Shown: positions 1-6,687 of the stretch, piece after piece
Numbering within the stretch: position 1 is the first letter of the stretch
How the letters are laid out: each line of letters begins with the position of its first letter
Source of the DNA: CAYQLT01 sp964418425
Lineage (GTDB): Bacteria > Bacillota > Limnochordia > Limnochordales > Geochordaceae
Assembly: GCA_964418425.1 (NCBI GenBank)
Contig: CAYQLT010000068.1
Span: 1 to 13,162 of the forward strand
Direction: 5' to 3'
Length of the DNA: 13,162 bases
The notes under the pieces: model-generated
The model's database searches: none
What the model was told of the DNA's origin: nothing
The model's input: the letters and a program-made list of their open reading frames with translations, nothing else
Program-made: the position numbers and the translations under genes

Positions 1-739
1 GCTGGGAGTCGGGGGCGGGCCTGCGCCAGCGGGCGAGTTGGGCCGATAGCTCGCTCAGGCTGGTCACGCGGGGCGCCTGGCAGCTGTCGTAAAGCCCGAG
101 CGGGTCGAGCACGACGGCTTCGATACCCGCCGCCCGGGCTCCGGCCACGTCTACCGAGCAGAGATCTCCCACGTGGACCGCTTCGTCCGCCCGGACGCCT
201 GCTCGGTCCAGCGCGATGCGGAAGATGCGAGGATCGGGTTTTTCCACGCCTACCAGGGCGGAGTCGATGACGACATCGAGAAAGGGCCGCAAACCAGCCC
301 TTTGCAGGAACTGCTCCACCCGCCCGTCCGAGTTGGAAACGACCACCCGCAGGAGCTTCAGCTCGCCAAGCGTCTGCAGCGCCTCAACGGTGCCGGGCCG
401 GACGCAAAGCCACCAGGAACCCTCCTGTTCGGCCTGGCGGATGCGCTCGAGGACGTGCGCGCAGGCGGGACCGTTCATGCCAAGGTTGCGGAGGATGGCT
501 CCGAAATAGCCTTCGTCGTGGGGCGGCCCCTGCCCCGCCATATGGGCGTCCCATGCCTTGCGGGCAAGGTACTCGGAACGGAGCAGGTCCTCCACCCGGT
601 ACGGGAAGCCGGCTTCGGCGCACCAGCGCGCCAGGGTCTCCCAGTCCGGGTGGATGAGGGTGTTGCCCGCGTCCAGAAGCACCGCCCGTAGCCTGGGAGC
701 CAGGCGTGCGCAAAGTTCAAGGAAACGGGCGTCGGCCAT
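1..739 (-). CDS. HAD-superfamily hydrolase (subfamily IA-like), 3' end cut by window edge
   Basis: Predicted cytoplasmic haloacid dehalogenase-type hydrolase; the substrate cannot be told. Read on the minus strand from ATG 739, it stays open for 246 codons to the window edge. Motif I is LLDAGNTL (D23 nucleophile, T27), motif II is VVVSNSDG (S135), motif III is GVEKPDPRIF (K167), and motif IV is HVGDLCSVDVAGA (D192, D197). An alpha-helical cap lies between motifs I and II, as in subfamily IA. Since these enzymes usually have 220-250 residues, the stop is probably just outside the window. The start is backed by AAGGAG at 749-754, 9 nt upstream. The second Asp of DxDxT is Gly (D-A-G-N-T), so the usual phosphatase acid/base residue is absent; this DAG[GN]T variant occurs in other HAD proteins. 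The gene overlaps the end of the upstream sugar dehydrogenase by 23 bp, suggesting translational coupling. Confidence 0.88.
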   Translation of the reverse strand, partial: MADARFLELCARLAPRLRAVLLDAGNTLIHPDWETLARWCAEAGFPYRVEDLLRSEYLARKAWDAHMAGQGPPHDEGYFGAILRNLGMNGPACAHVLERIRQAEQEGSWWLCVRPGTVEALQTLGELKLLRVVVSNSDGRVEQFLQRAGLRPFLDVVIDSALVGVEKPDPRIFRIALDRAGVRADEAVHVGDLCSVDVAGARAAGIEAVVLDPLGLYDSCQAPRVTSLSELSAQLARWRRPAPDSQ

Positions 740-2000
740 ACGGGATGGCTCCTTGGCGTACGATTCGCAAAATCCGATCGTCGCCCGGCTGCGGGCGCCC
801 CCGCCCGTCCCGGTTACTGGTAAGCACGTACAGCGCTCCGTCCGGCCCTACCACCGCATCCCGCAGCCGGCCGTAAAGCCCGGCGGACAACCCCGTGGCA
901 AACCACCGCTCGATCCGCCGAACTCGATAGGCCCCCTCCGGCAGGCGCTCGATCTGCAGGCGGACGAGGGCGCTTGTGCGTAAGGTGGCCACGAAGAGCT
1001 CGCCGTTCCAGAAGGTCATCCCGGCCGGCGGCAAGCCCGCCTGCCAGTAGACCAGCGGGTCTGCGAATCGGGCGTCTCCCCGCGCCCCCACCACCTCGGG
1101 CCAGCCGTAGTTGGCCCCGGGTACGCTGACGTTGATCTCGTCGTGCCCGCGCCAGCCCCGCTCACCCGAGGGGCCATGTTCGGAGATGAACAGGTCGCCC
1201 GTCTCGGGGTGCCAGGCCAGGCCCTGGGGATTTCGGTGGCCGTACGTGAACACCTCCGGCCGGCCCCCGCGCCCTACGAACGGGTTATCTTGCGGAATCC
1301 GGCCCTCGGGCGTGATGCGCAACACTTTACCCGCCAGCGACGAAAGGTCTTGCGAGCGGGAGCCCTGGAAGATCTCGCCCGTCCCCACGTACAGCATCCC
1401 GTCCGGGCCGAAGGCGATGCGGCCGCCGTTGTGCAAGTCGCCTCCCGGGATACCTCGAACCACCACATCCTCCAGAACGCCCCGGATGCCCAGATCCCGC
1501 AGGCGCACGACCCGGTTCTCGGCGCCGCCCGCTGTGGCGACGGTCATCATGGCGTACACGTACGGTTCCTGGGGAAAACGAGGATGCACCGCCAACCCCA
1601 TCAGCCCGCCCTCGCCCCGGTGGCGCACGTCCAGCTCCGCCCACGGCTGTGCCTGCAGCCTCCCGTTGACGATGAGCCGGATGCGCCCGGGCCGCTCACT
1701 CACCAGAGCCCGGCCGTCAGGCAGAAACACCAGAGACCAAGGAACCTCGAGCCCGCTAACCCAGGTCTCCACCCGCACGTCCTCAACCGCGGGCCGCAGA
1801 CTTTCCCCGAGGTCAGCCGCCTCCTGCGGCAACACCCTGGGCGCCGTCGCGGGACCGGCTCTGGACCCGGCGGGCAGGAAACCCAAACAAAAGAAGAAGG
1901 CTGCCAGCCACGCCGCCAGGGATACCCGTAGCCGGCACGGGTGCTTTCCAGGCCTGGCCGTCGCGCTCGGCGCGGAGAGCGCCACGGCGCCTCGTCGCAT
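717..2000 (-). CDS. Secreted PQQ-dependent sugar dehydrogenase (GSDH / soluble aldose dehydrogenase family)
   Basis: 427-residue exported quinoprotein predicted to oxidise aldose sugars with PQQ and calcium, passing electrons to an unknown acceptor. N-terminus: basic region, hydrophobic core around residues 27-42 and a likely signal-peptidase site after AGSRA (about residue 48). The mature part is a six-bladed propeller of the GSDH type. Recognisable blocks are VPWSLVFLPDGRALVSERPG (87-106), GDLHNGGRIAFGPDG (187-201), GHRNPQGLAWHP (254-265), SEHGPSG (273-279), DEIN and ANYGWP (287-301), and a C-terminal VVGPDGALYVLTSNRDG (383-399). H190 aligns with the catalytic His of soluble glucose dehydrogenase (from memory of the family). 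ATG 2000 is chosen because GGGAGGG precedes it by about 10 nt and the signal peptide begins soon after. The frame stays open to 2294, but that extension is low-complexity and would bury the signal peptide. The stop lies inside the HAD gene. No PQQ synthesis gene is present. Confidence 0.9.
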   Translation of the reverse strand: MRRGAVALSAPSATARPGKHPCRLRVSLAAWLAAFFFCLGFLPAGSRAGPATAPRVLPQEAADLGESLRPAVEDVRVETWVSGLEVPWSLVFLPDGRALVSERPGRIRLIVNGRLQAQPWAELDVRHRGEGGLMGLAVHPRFPQEPYVYAMMTVATAGGAENRVVRLRDLGIRGVLEDVVVRGIPGGDLHNGGRIAFGPDGMLYVGTGEIFQGSRSQDLSSLAGKVLRITPEGRIPQDNPFVGRGGRPEVFTYGHRNPQGLAWHPETGDLFISEHGPSGERGWRGHDEINVSVPGANYGWPEVVGARGDARFADPLVYWQAGLPPAGMTFWNGELFVATLRTSALVRLQIERLPEGAYRVRRIERWFATGLSAGLYGRLRDAVVGPDGALYVLTSNRDGRGRPQPGDDRILRIVRQGAIPYGRRPFP

Positions 2001-2155
2001 GGGAGACCATCCCTCCCGAGAGCCGTTGCAGAGGGCCGCCTGGGTTGAGGCCCGGTTGCGGGGTTCTTGCCGCTGTCGGGATTTCCTGCGTCTGGCACCG
2101 GAGCGACCGTGGGGCCGGCGTGCTGGACAGGTCCTGGCCCTGGATACGGGCCCCG

Positions 2156-2164
2156 TGGTATGAT
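2156..2164 (+). promoter_or_regulatory. Candidate extended -10 promoter for the coiled-coil gene
   Basis: TGG followed by TATGAT (2159-2164) fits an extended -10 element (TGnTATAAT, 5 of 6 in the hexamer) and stands out from the GC-rich surroundings. It lies about 75 bp before the TTG start at 2239, in the 238-bp divergent gap. No -35 sits at 16-18 bp spacing; TGGACA at 2124-2129 is too far upstream to pair with it. I found no convincing promoter on the minus strand for the sugar dehydrogenase in this gap. Confidence 0.4.
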
Positions 2165-2221
2165 CCGCATGCTGTGTCCGCACGTGCGCGACATCCGAGC
2201 GCGCCAGCGCGAAAGCGCCGG

Positions 2222-2228
2222 AAGGAGG
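2222..2228 (+). promoter_or_regulatory. Strong ribosome binding site that selects a TTG start
   Basis: AAGGAGG followed by a 10-nt spacer and TTG at 2239-2241. There is no ATG or GTG in frame nearby, so this near-perfect Shine-Dalgarno sequence is the main reason for starting the coiled-coil protein at TTG 2239 rather than at the internal ATG 2581. Confidence 0.65.
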
Positions 2229-2238
2229 GGGAACGCCG

Positions 2239-3315
2239 TTGGAGGAATCTCCGACCACGCCCTGGCCGTCGGTGTTCCCCGAGCCGGCCCCCATCGACGT
2301 GGAGCTTTACGTGCGCTTCGTCCCCAGAAAACTTGAATTGGTGGAAGGTTACCTGATCGACGGCCCGGATCGGCCGAAGGCGCGCTTGGGGCTTTTGGCG
2401 TTGCTGCTGCGCAATGTGGGGTTGAAGGAGACGCTCGCCCTGGCGCCCCGTGGGGTATGGGAACAGGCCATGCGCGACGTGTGGGGACGGCAACCCGGTC
2501 GGGCCGAACCGCCGTTATCGGCAGTCGGCCGAATGAGCGGGGAGGGTGGTTCGGGTGAAGGAGACTTGGGGAGAACCGTCATGGCGTTTACGGTAGAAGA
2601 TTTTCAGGACCTCGTCCGGTTACTGCGAGAACACCCGGAATGGCGCGAGGATTTGCGCCGGATGGTGCTTGCCGAAGAGCTTTGGCAGCTGCCGGGGTTT
2701 GTGCAGGAACTGGCGAACCAAACGCGGCTTTTGGCTGAGGCCCAACGGGCGACAGAGGCGCGGCTGGAGACGTTGACGGCCCGGGTCGAAGCGCTCGCAG
2801 AAGCCCAGCGCAGCACAGAGCAGCAACTTTCCCGCCTCGCGGGCTCTATGGAGTATCGGTTCCAGCAAGTGACGGAGAGCCTGGACTGGCTGTTGGAGCG
2901 CAGCCTCGAGGAGAGGGTTCGGGAGCGCGCAGCCGCTTATTTTGGCAAGGTGTTTTGCGAGCTTAGGGTTCTGGCGAACTCCGAGGTGGATGAGCTCCTC
3001 GAGACAGCCCTCAAAGAAGGCACCATCACGTGGGAAGAGCGGCAGGACGTGCTGGAGGCCGACGTGATCGCCCGGGGTCGCCTGCGCTCCACTGGTGAGG
3101 AGGCGTACCTGGTGGCGGAAGTCTCTCGGCGTGTGGAGGCAGGCGACGTCCAGCGTGCGTACCGGCGGGCCGGCCGGTTCCAGAAGGTGACGGGGCGGGC
3201 GGTGGCCGCCGTGACCGGCGCCTCCATCGTCGCCGAGGCCAGGGAATTGGCCGAGACGCTGGGCGTGTTACCGGTTAAGGACGAGTCTCGTGAGGGCCCC
3301 GCCCGCGAAGCCTGA
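2239..3315 (+). CDS. Coiled-coil protein with degenerate PD-(D/E)XK-like C-terminal domain, fused to a small N-terminal domain
   Basis: 358-residue soluble protein of unknown role. Residues 18-82 form a compact segment (LELVEGYLIDGP, then LLALLLRNVGLKETLALAP) that I have seen as small stand-alone proteins. Residues 83-114 are a Gly/Pro-rich linker. From M115 the protein looks like a complete second protein: helical start (TVEDFQDLVRLLREHPEWR, 118-136), Gln/Glu-rich coiled coil (about 155-220, including the near repeat LAEAQRATEARL and LAEAQRSTEQQL), then an alpha/beta core with EADVIARG (D275) and LVAEVS (E294, S296), which resembles PD-(D/E)XK with Ser for the final Lys. That resembles DUF3782-like proteins, from memory. 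The start is TTG 2239 with AAGGAGG. A second start, ATG 2581, has GGGGAG at 2568-2573 and would give 244 residues. Nuclease activity is not shown. Divergent from the sugar dehydrogenase. Confidence 0.75.
   Translation: MEESPTTPWPSVFPEPAPIDVELYVRFVPRKLELVEGYLIDGPDRPKARLGLLALLLRNVGLKETLALAPRGVWEQAMRDVWGRQPGRAEPPLSAVGRMSGEGGSGEGDLGRTVMAFTVEDFQDLVRLLREHPEWREDLRRMVLAEELWQLPGFVQELANQTRLLAEAQRATEARLETLTARVEALAEAQRSTEQQLSRLAGSMEYRFQQVTESLDWLLERSLEERVRERAAAYFGKVFCELRVLANSEVDELLETALKEGTITWEERQDVLEADVIARGRLRSTGEEAYLVAEVSRRVEAGDVQRAYRRAGRFQKVTGRAVAAVTGASIVAEARELAETLGVLPVKDESREGPAREA
2568..2583 (+). promoter_or_regulatory. Internal ribosome binding site and alternative ATG start inside the coiled-coil ORF
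   Basis: GGGGAG (2568-2573), a 7-nt spacer and ATG at 2581 in the same frame as the longer ORF. A further AAGGAGA lies at 2558-2564. Proteins of this coiled-coil type usually begin close to the equivalent of this Met, so the site may produce a shorter isoform or mark an ancestral gene boundary. Confidence 0.45.
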
Positions 3316-3335
3316 GGACGGCGGGGGTGCAGTTG

Positions 3336-3356
3336 ACCCATGCCCGGAGCATGGGT
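3336..3356 (+). terminator. Hairpin after the coiled-coil gene, possible terminator without U-tract
   Basis: Perfect 8-bp inverted repeat ACCCATGC / GCATGGGT around a 5-nt loop CCGGA, starting 20 nt after the stop codon at 3313-3315. No run of T follows, so it is not a classical intrinsic terminator. It could stabilise the 3' end, or attenuate transcription into the DCC-P450 pair about 90 bp downstream. Confidence 0.4.
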
Positions 3357-3444
3357 GCGGCCGCCTCGAACGTGCAAGAGCCGACAACGGTCCTTCGTGC
3401 ACCGATTGGAGGGTGCCGGGGGGTGCAGCGGGACGCTTGGCCGT

Positions 3445-3969
3445 GTGAGTCGGGCGCAACCTGGCCTGCTGGTATATGTCGACGGCTCGTGCCCCAACTG
3501 CCGGCGTGCCGGTCGGCTTTTGAAGCGGCTTGACCTGTCCGGCACGCTGGACGTCCGATCGTTTCGCCACGACCGTTCCTTTGAGCGTTACGGGCTGACC
3601 GCGGACGATGTGGCCCGCGAGCTGCATGTCATCGTGCCCGCCGCCGGGGGGTGCCGAGTCTTCGGCGGGTTCGAGGCGGTGAGGGCTCTTTTGCGGCACA
3701 TTCCGCTCCTGTGGCCGCTTCTGCCTGCGGCGTGGTTGCTGGCGGTGAGCGGCCAGGGGGCCAGGGCGTACCGCTGGCTGGCCGACCGCAGAACTCTTGT
3801 GCCGGACGCCGGGGCGTGCGGCGTCCGGCCGGCCTCGGGCTGCTCGGCGCACCGCTCCCAACGCCGGCACCGCTCCCAACGCCGTCCGACAGGATTTTCC
3901 GCGCCGGCCCGGTATCTACCGGAAGAGCCTGGCCTGAGGCGCGGGGGGCATGGGGGGTTGATGCCGTGA
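3445..3969 (+). CDS. DCC family thiol-disulfide oxidoreductase-like protein (DUF393) with a basic C-terminal tail
   Basis: Small thioredoxin-fold protein of the DCC/DUF393 family; its substrate is unknown. From GTG 3445 it has 174 residues. The signature LLVYVDGSCPNCRRAG holds C16 and C19 of the CxxC site right after the first beta strand, as is normal for the family. The helical region after it (residues about 70-112, FGGFEAVRALLRHIP and LLPAAWLLAV) also fits. Residues from about 116 on are unlike the family: an Arg-rich tail containing a tandem HRSQRR-HRSQRR duplication. GTG 3445 is chosen because it gives the normal short lead-in to the DGxCxxC motif; no good Shine-Dalgarno precedes it, and the frame is open back to ATG 3340, so the start is uncertain. 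Its TGA overlaps the GTG start of the P450 (GTGA), implying coupled translation. A redox link to the P450 is inference only. Confidence 0.72.
   Translation: MSRAQPGLLVYVDGSCPNCRRAGRLLKRLDLSGTLDVRSFRHDRSFERYGLTADDVARELHVIVPAAGGCRVFGGFEAVRALLRHIPLLWPLLPAAWLLAVSGQGARAYRWLADRRTLVPDAGACGVRPASGCSAHRSQRRHRSQRRPTGFSAPARYLPEEPGLRRGGHGGLMP
3850..3884 (+). repeat. 18-bp tandem duplication in the DCC protein tail
   Basis: The 17-mer CACCGCTCCCAACGCCG occurs at 3850-3866 and again at 3868-3884, a period of 18 bp. It keeps the reading frame and duplicates the hexapeptide HRSQRR in the tail of the DCC protein. It lies about 80 bp upstream of the P450 start. Confidence 0.85.
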
Positions 3970-5180
3970 GTGCGGCGGCCGTTGCGTTCGATCCAACCAG
4001 CGACGCCGTCCTGCAGCACAGCCGCTACGAGGTTTACCACTATATGCGGGAGCACGCCCCCATCTACGGGATGCCGGGCTTCGACCCGCCGTACCGCATG
4101 CTCTTTCGCTACGCCGACGTGCTGGCTGTCCTGCGAAGCCCTGCCTTTGTGCGGGAAGCCAAAAACGCAGGCAAACAGATTGTGGTTCCAGAAGGCATGC
4201 GCCCGATCCAGCAGCTTCTGTCCACCTGGATGCTCCTGCGGGATCCGCCGGACCACACCCGCCTTCGGGCCCTGGTTAGCAAAGCCTTCACGCCGCGCAC
4301 AGTGGAGAAGCTGCGGGGCTTCATCGCCGAAACCGCCGGGGCGCTGCTCGACCGCATGGCGGAACGAGGCGGGCAATCGGATCTGCTTCAGGATTTCGCC
4401 GGGCCGCTTCCTGTCATGGTGATCGCCCGGCTCCTGGGCGCTCCCGCCAACGACGCCGAACGCTTTCGAGCCTGGGCGCAGTGGATTGCGACCTACCTGG
4501 GGAGCTGGGAGGGAGCGCCCCCCGAAGCCGCTCGTGCGGCCCTGGAGATGGCCGAATACATGGCTGCGCTCCTGGCCGACCGCCGCCGCTCACCCCAAGA
4601 CGACCTCCTCAGCGCACTCCTGATGGCGGAGGAGTCCGGAAAGCGCCTGACGCACGAGGAGGTGGTGGGAACCGCGGTCATGCTGCTCACGGCCGGCCAC
4701 GAGACGACGGTCAACCTGCTCGCGAACGGAACCTATGCGCTGCTGAAAAACCCGGAAGCCCTGCGCGAGCTTCGGGCCTCGCTGGACTCCCCGGAGGCCT
4801 TGGCCGCAGCGGTCGAGGAGCTTTTGCGCTTCGACTCGCCGGTTCAGATGACGGCCCGGCATTGCCGCGAGGAGACGGTCGTGGGCGGGGTGCGTTTCCG
4901 CAGGGGCGACGTGGCGGGGCCGGTGCTGGGTTCGGCCAACCGCGACCCGGCCCAGTTCCCGAACCCGGACCGGCTGGACGTGCGGCGCCGCCCCAACGAT
5001 CACGTCGCGTTCGGCCACGGGCCCCATTATTGCGTCGGGGCGGGGATGGCGCGGCTGGAGGGGCAGATCGCCATCGGAGCGCTTCTGCGTCGCTTCCCGG
5101 AGCTTTCGCTGGCAGAAGAGCCTCGCTACGTGCGCAACATGGCCTTCCGGGCCCTTGAGGGCCTGCGGGTGGCCTGGTGA
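3966..5180 (+). CDS. Cytochrome P450 (soluble bacterial type)
   Basis: 404-residue heme monooxygenase of the soluble bacterial class, which normally needs separate ferredoxin-type partners; none is encoded here. Motifs: C-helix DPPDHTRLR (H97, R101), I-helix oxygen-activation site TAGHETT (242-248), K-helix EELLR (E285, R288), the conserved SANRDP (323-328), and the heme loop FGHGPHYCVG (349-358) with C356 as thiolate ligand. Length is that of a complete single-domain P450. There is no signal peptide or membrane anchor, so it is cytoplasmic. GTG 3966 gives the expected short N-terminus; the frame is open upstream to 3651, but that part overlaps the DCC gene and shows no P450 character. GTG overlaps the DCC stop by 4 bp (GTGA), with a G-rich stretch 8 nt upstream as weak ribosome site. 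The substrate cannot be inferred. It resembles CYP107/CYP109-like enzymes in general form; no closer assignment is claimed. Confidence 0.95.
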   Translation: MSAAAVAFDPTSDAVLQHSRYEVYHYMREHAPIYGMPGFDPPYRMLFRYADVLAVLRSPAFVREAKNAGKQIVVPEGMRPIQQLLSTWMLLRDPPDHTRLRALVSKAFTPRTVEKLRGFIAETAGALLDRMAERGGQSDLLQDFAGPLPVMVIARLLGAPANDAERFRAWAQWIATYLGSWEGAPPEAARAALEMAEYMAALLADRRRSPQDDLLSALLMAEESGKRLTHEEVVGTAVMLLTAGHETTVNLLANGTYALLKNPEALRELRASLDSPEALAAAVEELLRFDSPVQMTARHCREETVVGGVRFRRGDVAGPVLGSANRDPAQFPNPDRLDVRRRPNDHVAFGHGPHYCVGAGMARLEGQIAIGALLRRFPELSLAEEPRYVRNMAFRALEGLRVAW

Positions 5181-5252
5181 AGCGGCGCAGCGACGGGACG
5201 GCCGGGGGGAAATCCACCACCCGCGACGTCCTTCCCGCCCGGAGGAGGCCGG

Positions 5253-5275
5253 CCGGCGTGCGGGGCATACGCCGG
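5253..5275 (-). terminator. Weak hairpin between convergent P450 and beta-barrel genes
   Basis: A 7-bp inverted repeat CCGGCGT / ACGCCGG with a 9-nt loop lies 2 bp past the beta-barrel stop, in the 97-bp convergent gap. It has no T-run on either side, so it is only a candidate for 3'-end formation of either or both transcripts. Confidence 0.3.
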
Positions 5276-5277
5276 GC

Positions 5278-6630
5278 TCAGAACGACCAAACGAGCCGGG
5301 TCCCCACCCCCTCCACCTGGGGCCGGAGCGCGCCGAACTCGCTGCTCCCATCCCCCAGCACACCGAGGTACCGTACCGTCACCTGAAGCCCGGGCCTCAG
5401 CTCGTGCGCCACGCCCGGGGAGACGAGGGTGCTGCCGTCCCGCAGGCTTGACAGCGCGGCAACTTCCCACGTCGTGCTGCCGGGCGTAGGGTTGTATCGC
5501 AGCAGGCCCAACGCGTAAAGGCCGTCTTCTGCCTCTGAGCCGGGCTCTCGGTAGGGGGCGAGCAGGGTGCGCCGCTGCAAGCCCACCAGCTGCCCGGAGA
5601 GGTAGAGGTCGCCGCCCCATGTGTAGTCCGCCCCGGCCACGCCCTGCCAGTATGGCTGGTTGTCCGAGAGGGGCTGGACCGCCGGCCCGCCGTCCAGGGG
5701 AGGGACCACCTCGGGAACTGCGTAGGCGGCCTCGGCCCAAACCGTAGCTCCCGCCAGGGTGCCGGCCACCGCCAGGCCGTAATGCTGCTGGCGACGATAG
5801 AGCCCTGACACTCTCACGATGGCAGGCCCCGTCAATTCCAACCACAGAGCGGGCCAGTCCTCCATCCCATGGAAGTAACTCAGATAGAGGTCGTATCCCC
5901 GCAAGCTCGTCTCGGCCCGAACCGCCAGCTCGTAGCGGCTGCCCGCCGGGGGCTCTTGCACTGACAACCACTGATCGGCCAGGGTCACGCCGGAGGGCAG
6001 GGCCTGCACAACCCTTGCCCGAATGGCATCCTCCGGCAACGGGGCCGGCACGAAGTCCACCACCCCCACGGCGGTCAAGGCGAGATTGGGCCATCCGAAC
6101 ACCGCTGCCCGCACGGCGGGCACGGGCAGCCTTCGCATCTCCCGATCCAGCAACGAATCCAGGCTCGCCCTGCGGGGGTTGACCACATCGGTCGGGTTGA
6201 AGCCGTCGGCCGTGCCCCAGGCTACCACCTGCCGGCCCAGACGCAGGTCCACCGACGGCAGGTAGACGTCCACATACGCTTCATCCAGCGCGGGCAGGGC
6301 ATCGGAGGAGACAGGGGGTTCGAAGACGGAGGACGCCTGTACCGTGGAGACGGCCAGAGCGCCCCGCCACCGCATCAACACTTGTCCCGCCCCCCAGGGG
6401 CGTCCCCGCACGGCCAGCTCGTAGCGCAGCTCGTTTTGCAGAAGGCGGCCTTGGGACCCGCTCGCGGCTTCGATACCGTAGAAGAGGTAGTCCCCGACCT
6501 CGCCGCTCATCTGCCAGGATCCGGCCACGGCCGGGCCGGCCAGGCCGACCACCAGCGCCAGCAACCCCACCACCCGCGCAGCCGGGTACAACCCGCAAAC
6601 CGCGATGAGGCACGGCGTGTCAGTCTTCAT
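5278..6630 (-). CDS. DUF1302-like outer-membrane beta-barrel protein
   Basis: 450-residue predicted outer-membrane protein, last gene of the RND-LolA-barrel operon. N-terminus: hydrophobic stretch 19-36 ending in GPAVA before G37, a good signal-peptidase I site. The mature part has alternating short amphipathic strands rich in Tyr, Trp, Leu and Val (YDLYLSYFHG, YGLAVAGTL, GDLYLSGQLVGLQRR) typical of a barrel, and ends TRLVWSF; a C-terminal Phe after alternating hydrophobics is the usual Bam recognition signature. The block LRLGRQVVAWGTADGFNPTD (129-148), continuing to VVNPRR (149-154), is what links it to DUF1302-type proteins, which I recall sitting beside RND transporters and DUF1329 in Proteobacteria. 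It is somewhat shorter than those relatives. ATG 6630 has AGGGGG about 10 nt upstream. The gap to the LolA-like gene is 57 bp. Likely role: the outer-membrane step for a hydrophobic substrate (inference). Confidence 0.8.
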   Translation of the reverse strand: MKTDTPCLIAVCGLYPAARVVGLLALVVGLAGPAVAGSWQMSGEVGDYLFYGIEAASGSQGRLLQNELRYELAVRGRPWGAGQVLMRWRGALAVSTVQASSVFEPPVSSDALPALDEAYVDVYLPSVDLRLGRQVVAWGTADGFNPTDVVNPRRASLDSLLDREMRRLPVPAVRAAVFGWPNLALTAVGVVDFVPAPLPEDAIRARVVQALPSGVTLADQWLSVQEPPAGSRYELAVRAETSLRGYDLYLSYFHGMEDWPALWLELTGPAIVRVSGLYRRQQHYGLAVAGTLAGATVWAEAAYAVPEVVPPLDGGPAVQPLSDNQPYWQGVAGADYTWGGDLYLSGQLVGLQRRTLLAPYREPGSEAEDGLYALGLLRYNPTPGSTTWEVAALSSLRDGSTLVSPGVAHELRPGLQVTVRYLGVLGDGSSEFGALRPQVEGVGTRLVWSF

Positions 6631-6687
6631 GGCTCGCGTTCCCCCTGTGGCCAGGTCAATCCAGCCTCACAGGCGCCGCCCGCCCCG

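Noticed and set aside
2001..2294. N-terminal extension of the sugar dehydrogenase up to an ATG at 2294
   Set aside because: The extension is Arg/Ser/Pro-rich low complexity, overlaps the divergent coiled-coil gene start, and would place the signal peptide about 120 residues into the protein. ATG 2000 has its own ribosome site.
3651..3965. Upstream extension of the P450 to 3651
   Set aside because: It is the wrong frame of the DCC gene; P450 proteins of this type start near the GTG at 3966, and the GTGA overlap supports that start.
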